Assembly (NCBI RefSeq): GCF_014851395.1
Contig: NW_024040707.1
Coordinates: 9,150,187-9,214,186, forward strand
DNA: 64,000 nt
From: Micropterus salmoides
Lineage: Eukaryota > Chordata > Actinopteri > Centrarchiformes > Centrarchidae
Direction of reading: 5' to 3'
Made by a program: the position numbers and the translations under genes. The notes under the pieces were generated by a model that worked only from the letters and a program-made list of their open reading frames with translations, was not told where the DNA came from and did no database searches. Positions 61,105-64,000 of the stretch are shown here, one piece after another. Positions within the stretch are counted from its first letter, which is position 1, and each line of letters opens with the position of its first letter.

Positions 61105-62195
61105 TACATTTAATATGAAAAATTTAAAACATTTTAGAGACTTTGTTTTTACTGTCATGGCACAGGTTTTTCATGTTAGGGTCAATTGCTGAACTAAACT
61201 AAGCCAAAAGTGACAGCCATTGACTCTCTGCCTGCTTGGTCGACTGACGGACGCAGCTGTTTTGATAAGGAAGCACTGCTCTCCATTTGTTAGGTAACCC
61301 AAGGTTGAGATTATCTTTATTTTGTTTTATTACAGATGTTCCATGTCGCTTGAATGACACACAACTTGACTTAGCTTAACGTAGGTAAGTATAGTGTCTT
61401 GTTTTGAACCAATATCCAATAGAAACTTTACAGTTTAGAGGGGTGAATAATAAGCTTATATGGAGACTTAGTGAATCTCTGTAGGACTAGGAAGGATAAC
61501 TATCCCCAAACAGGAGGTACCCTTCAGGTTTGGTGTTGGCATTGCTTGTGTTCACACATTGCACGCTGGCACTGTATCTCCCCAGCCGGGCTCAATAAAC
61601 AATGCAGTATAAGTTTTCATCAGTCGCTGGAACTTATTCATCACAGCTGAAGCTTGCTCACTTTATTTTCATGACAAAAACCTTGTGACTAAAGCCCTGC
61701 ATGCACTTGTTTACATGTGAACAGTTCACTGTGACAGTATGCACAGGTCTAATGGACTCTCACTGGGTTCGTACAATACAATATTTCTCTGTGACACTCT
61801 GTGGGTTTCTCCCTAACCTGAAATACATGTGATAAGCTCATGAGAAGCTGAAGAAATTAATCATCCTTAACATCACACTTACACGCCTGATCAATAACAG
61901 GGAAACAGACTTTACTTTCTGCTTTTGTAATGATCCCTTTTCTTCATTTATGTGACAGCAAGTCTCCATTCTGAGATCAAAGGTTGTTGCCGGAGCAAAA
62001 CAGATGTTTGCTTAGAGCTCTGTGGACCATTGGAGGCAAATACACAGGGCCCAGGGGGCTTGTGTGCCCTGGATGTGGAATCATCTTTTTTAACAGTGTT
62101 GAAATGCTTCCCTCAGGCATGATGCACCCAACAGAAACTCTGGAATAAAGACTGGTGTTAGAAATGAGGTGTGTGGACAGTAGCATACTGTGACT
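61105..62195. other. Intergenic, no gene seen
   Basis: No exon-like or repeat-like structure was recognised. Confidence 0.3.
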
Positions 62196-62199
62196 ATAA

Positions 62200-62270
62200 T
62201 TTGCTATTTCCTGTTAGTATGCTAACATTTTCTAGTTAACACAAAGTACAGTTGAGGCTGATGGGACAGT
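62200..62270 (+). repeat. Fragment of the repeat family at 6526
   Basis: Contains gttagtatgctaacattttc and acacaaagtacagttgaggc in family order. Confidence 0.5.
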
Positions 62271-62509
62271 CCATGCTCTCGACAATGACACATAAGCACA
62301 TTTTCTGATCTGATGCCACTATAAGCAGGATGACATAATCTGACTGTGCCTTTCAAAACAGTTAAATAAATGTGGTTTGTGACACTGTAATTAAGGTTTG
62401 GTTAGGTTTTATCATAAGAAATGTTTTGGATAGGTATAAGGAAACATCATGACTTGGTGACTTGGTGATGATTAGGGAACCTTCATCATCATGGTTACAA
62501 TAATAATTG

Positions 62510-63135
62510 GTCCAGTGGTGTTGTAGTACTTGAGACCGGTCTTGGTCTCGAGACCGGTCTTAAGACCACTTTTTGATAGTCTTGGTCTCGTCTTGGACTC
62601 GACCGCATTTGTACTTGGTCTTGTCTCGGTCTCGGACATTGAGGACTCGGGATTTTATTTCAAGACCAGTCAAGACCATAACTTTGGGAATATCAATAAA
62701 TTGCTTTTGCATAGTCTGTTTTATTTGTTAACATCCTAACTTTGATTGGGTGTAAAACTTGTAAAAGTTTGGATGTAAAAATGCAACAAATAACCCTAAT
62801 TAAAAATGTGTTGTTACTGTTAATTTCTGTCCCCCCTCCCCGCGATGGTAAGCGTGGAAAAGTAGTGTTGAATAAAGATGCTTATGTTGATTTCACCTCC
62901 AGTGTTTGTATGTGGGTGTTTTAATAGGAATGTGGATCTTTCAGTTCAATTTGTGAAGTACCTATGATCTCGTTCCAAATTTTATTGTATGTCATGTAAT
63001 GTGGGGAACTGGTCTTGGCCTCAAATTGGTCTCAGCCCCTAAAAGTCTTGGTCTTGTCTTCGTCTCGATAAACTCTGGTCTGGGTCTATACTTGGTCTTG
63101 GTTTGGGTGGTCTTGACTACAAAATTATGGTCTAG
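62510..63135. repeat. 'gtcttggtctcg' repeat element
   Basis: The two ends are dense in ggtcttggtctcgag-like words (62530-62680 and 63005-63130) around an AT-rich middle. It begins ccagtggtgttgtagtactt, like a hAT-type MITE end. A teleost non-autonomous element is likely. Confidence 0.55.
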
Positions 63136-63395
63136 GTCAGGGAAAAATCATAGTCATGTTAAAAGAAACCAAGGTTGACTATTGTCTAACGTTTTGTTGA
63201 CCCATCCATCCAGCCCTCTACCTCTGATGACTTGGTCACTCATTAACATCACACAACTTCCTCCTTTGCTCCCGACGGACAAGAAGTCTTTGTGTTTGAA
63301 CTGGTTGTTTTGGGGGACAGATGCTGTTGCTCTTTCTGGGAGGACAGTCTCCCAAACCAAAGTATTGGGCAAATTAACCTGATGATGTTGCTAGA

Positions 63396-63970
63396 TGAAA
63401 TGTCAAGGGATCGCCACTGTTTTTACAATTGATACAGAGGGGAACATGAATGTCTATGTCAAATGTTCTGCCAATCCAGCCAATAGTTGTTGAGGTATTT
63501 CAGTCAATCCACAAACGTCCGCTTTGTGGGGGCGCCAATCCAAAGTAGATCAAGTACTTCACAGGTGTCTGTAAAGATTCTCAGTCATCCAGGTCATACT
63601 TCTTCAAGGAAGGTTAAAAATCCAGGTTCTGCTTGACTTAGTTGAAAATACCTGAAGACGTTTAACCTCTCATCAGAGGGGATTCCCTACCAGTCAGTTA
63701 GAACTGAAGAAGCCCCTTCAGATGAGAGGCAAAACGTCTTCGAGTATCTTCAGCCAAGACCAGGTCCAAGCCTTGGATTTTTAACCTTCCTTGGATAGTA
63801 CTTCACAGGATAATTTAAAACTTTGACCTGCTGGTGGCGTTAGAGTAAATGTTGTGGGATAACTAAGTCAGTAGGATTAATCCTCGGGGGACCATGAATG
63901 TCTGTAATAGATGTTATGGTTGTCCATTTAATAGTTGAGATATTTCTGGATCAAAGTGGTGGTATGACAG
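63396..63970 (-). repeat. Family of 15050, reverse orientation, interrupted
   Basis: Repeats gatgaaatgtcaagggatcg, gaacatgaatgtctatgtc and atccagccaatagttgttga at 63396-63552, and again cgggggaccatgaatgtctg / atagttgagatatttct at 63885-63950. Interrupted by the insert at 63566-63796. Confidence 0.55.
63566..63796. mobile_element. Fold-back element with 13-bp target duplication
   Basis: The flanks AGTACTTCACAGG at 63553-63565 and 63797-63809 are identical. The 231-bp insert has inverted arms sharing aaggaaggttaaaaatcca, gaagacgttt and cctctcat with their complements. The duplication length is more like retroposition than a cut-and-paste element. Confidence 0.7.
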
Positions 63971-64000
63971 ACCGAAAGTGCCACCCAGAAAGCCAAGGTG

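Noticed and set aside
41000..64000. Search for the next 20p13 genes (slc52a3, fam110a)
   Set aside because: No exon resembling a riboflavin transporter or FAM110 protein was found on either strand; they may lie beyond the window or have been lost or moved.

Overview
This is vertebrate nuclear DNA, almost certainly from a percomorph teleost fish. The genes have introns with GT/AG borders, the spacing is wide, and most of the rest consists of remnants of teleost repeat families (Tc1-like, hAT-type and Harbinger-type elements, long fold-back elements, tRNA-derived SINEs, GT/CA microsatellites). No bacterial, phage, CRISPR or operon-like features were seen.

Four protein-coding genes can be reconstructed, all on the minus strand. 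(1) 1729-3019: a four-exon gene for a 196-residue type I membrane protein with one V-set immunoglobulin domain, CD83-like in build. (2) 11401-12514: tcf15 (paraxis), a two-exon bHLH gene. (3) 21295-25355: srxn1 (sulfiredoxin 1), two exons split by a 3.6-kb intron full of nested transposons. (4) 36087-40539: scrt2 (Scratch 2), two exons, with an N-terminal SNAG box and five zinc fingers. The order tcf15-srxn1-scrt2, all in one orientation, matches human 20p13 (TCF15-SRXN1-SCRT2). This supports the gene names and shows that an ancient linkage has been kept. The genes do not form one pathway: a paraxial-mesoderm factor, a peroxiredoxin-repair enzyme and a neuronal repressor lie side by side.

Layout: 1-1.7 kb is intergenic; 1.7-3.0 kb holds the Ig-domain gene; 3-11.4 kb is intergenic with repeats and one GC-rich block near 9.7 kb; 11.4-12.7 kb holds tcf15 and its TATA box; 13-21 kb is repeat-rich; 21.3-25.4 kb holds srxn1; 25.5-34 kb is intergenic; 34.2-40.9 kb holds scrt2 with its probable 3' UTR and TATA box; 41-64 kb has no recognisable gene. 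The last stretch lies upstream of scrt2. It mixes repeat copies with non-repetitive, homeodomain-motif-rich blocks that could be scrt2 enhancers.

The most unusual observation is in the srxn1 intron. A deleted Tc1-like element (23233-24161) carries a 133-bp filler identical to sequence about 2.5 kb away, just downstream of the srxn1 stop codon. The opposite arm of the same element lacks the filler, so it marks a template-switch event. The element also keeps a 100-codon ORF with little more than the transposase DNA-binding domain. Other points of interest are a strong stem-loop 2 nt upstream of the first srxn1 AUG, an NRF2-type motif in the srxn1 promoter, and several near-perfect hairpins. No wholly new biological system was found.
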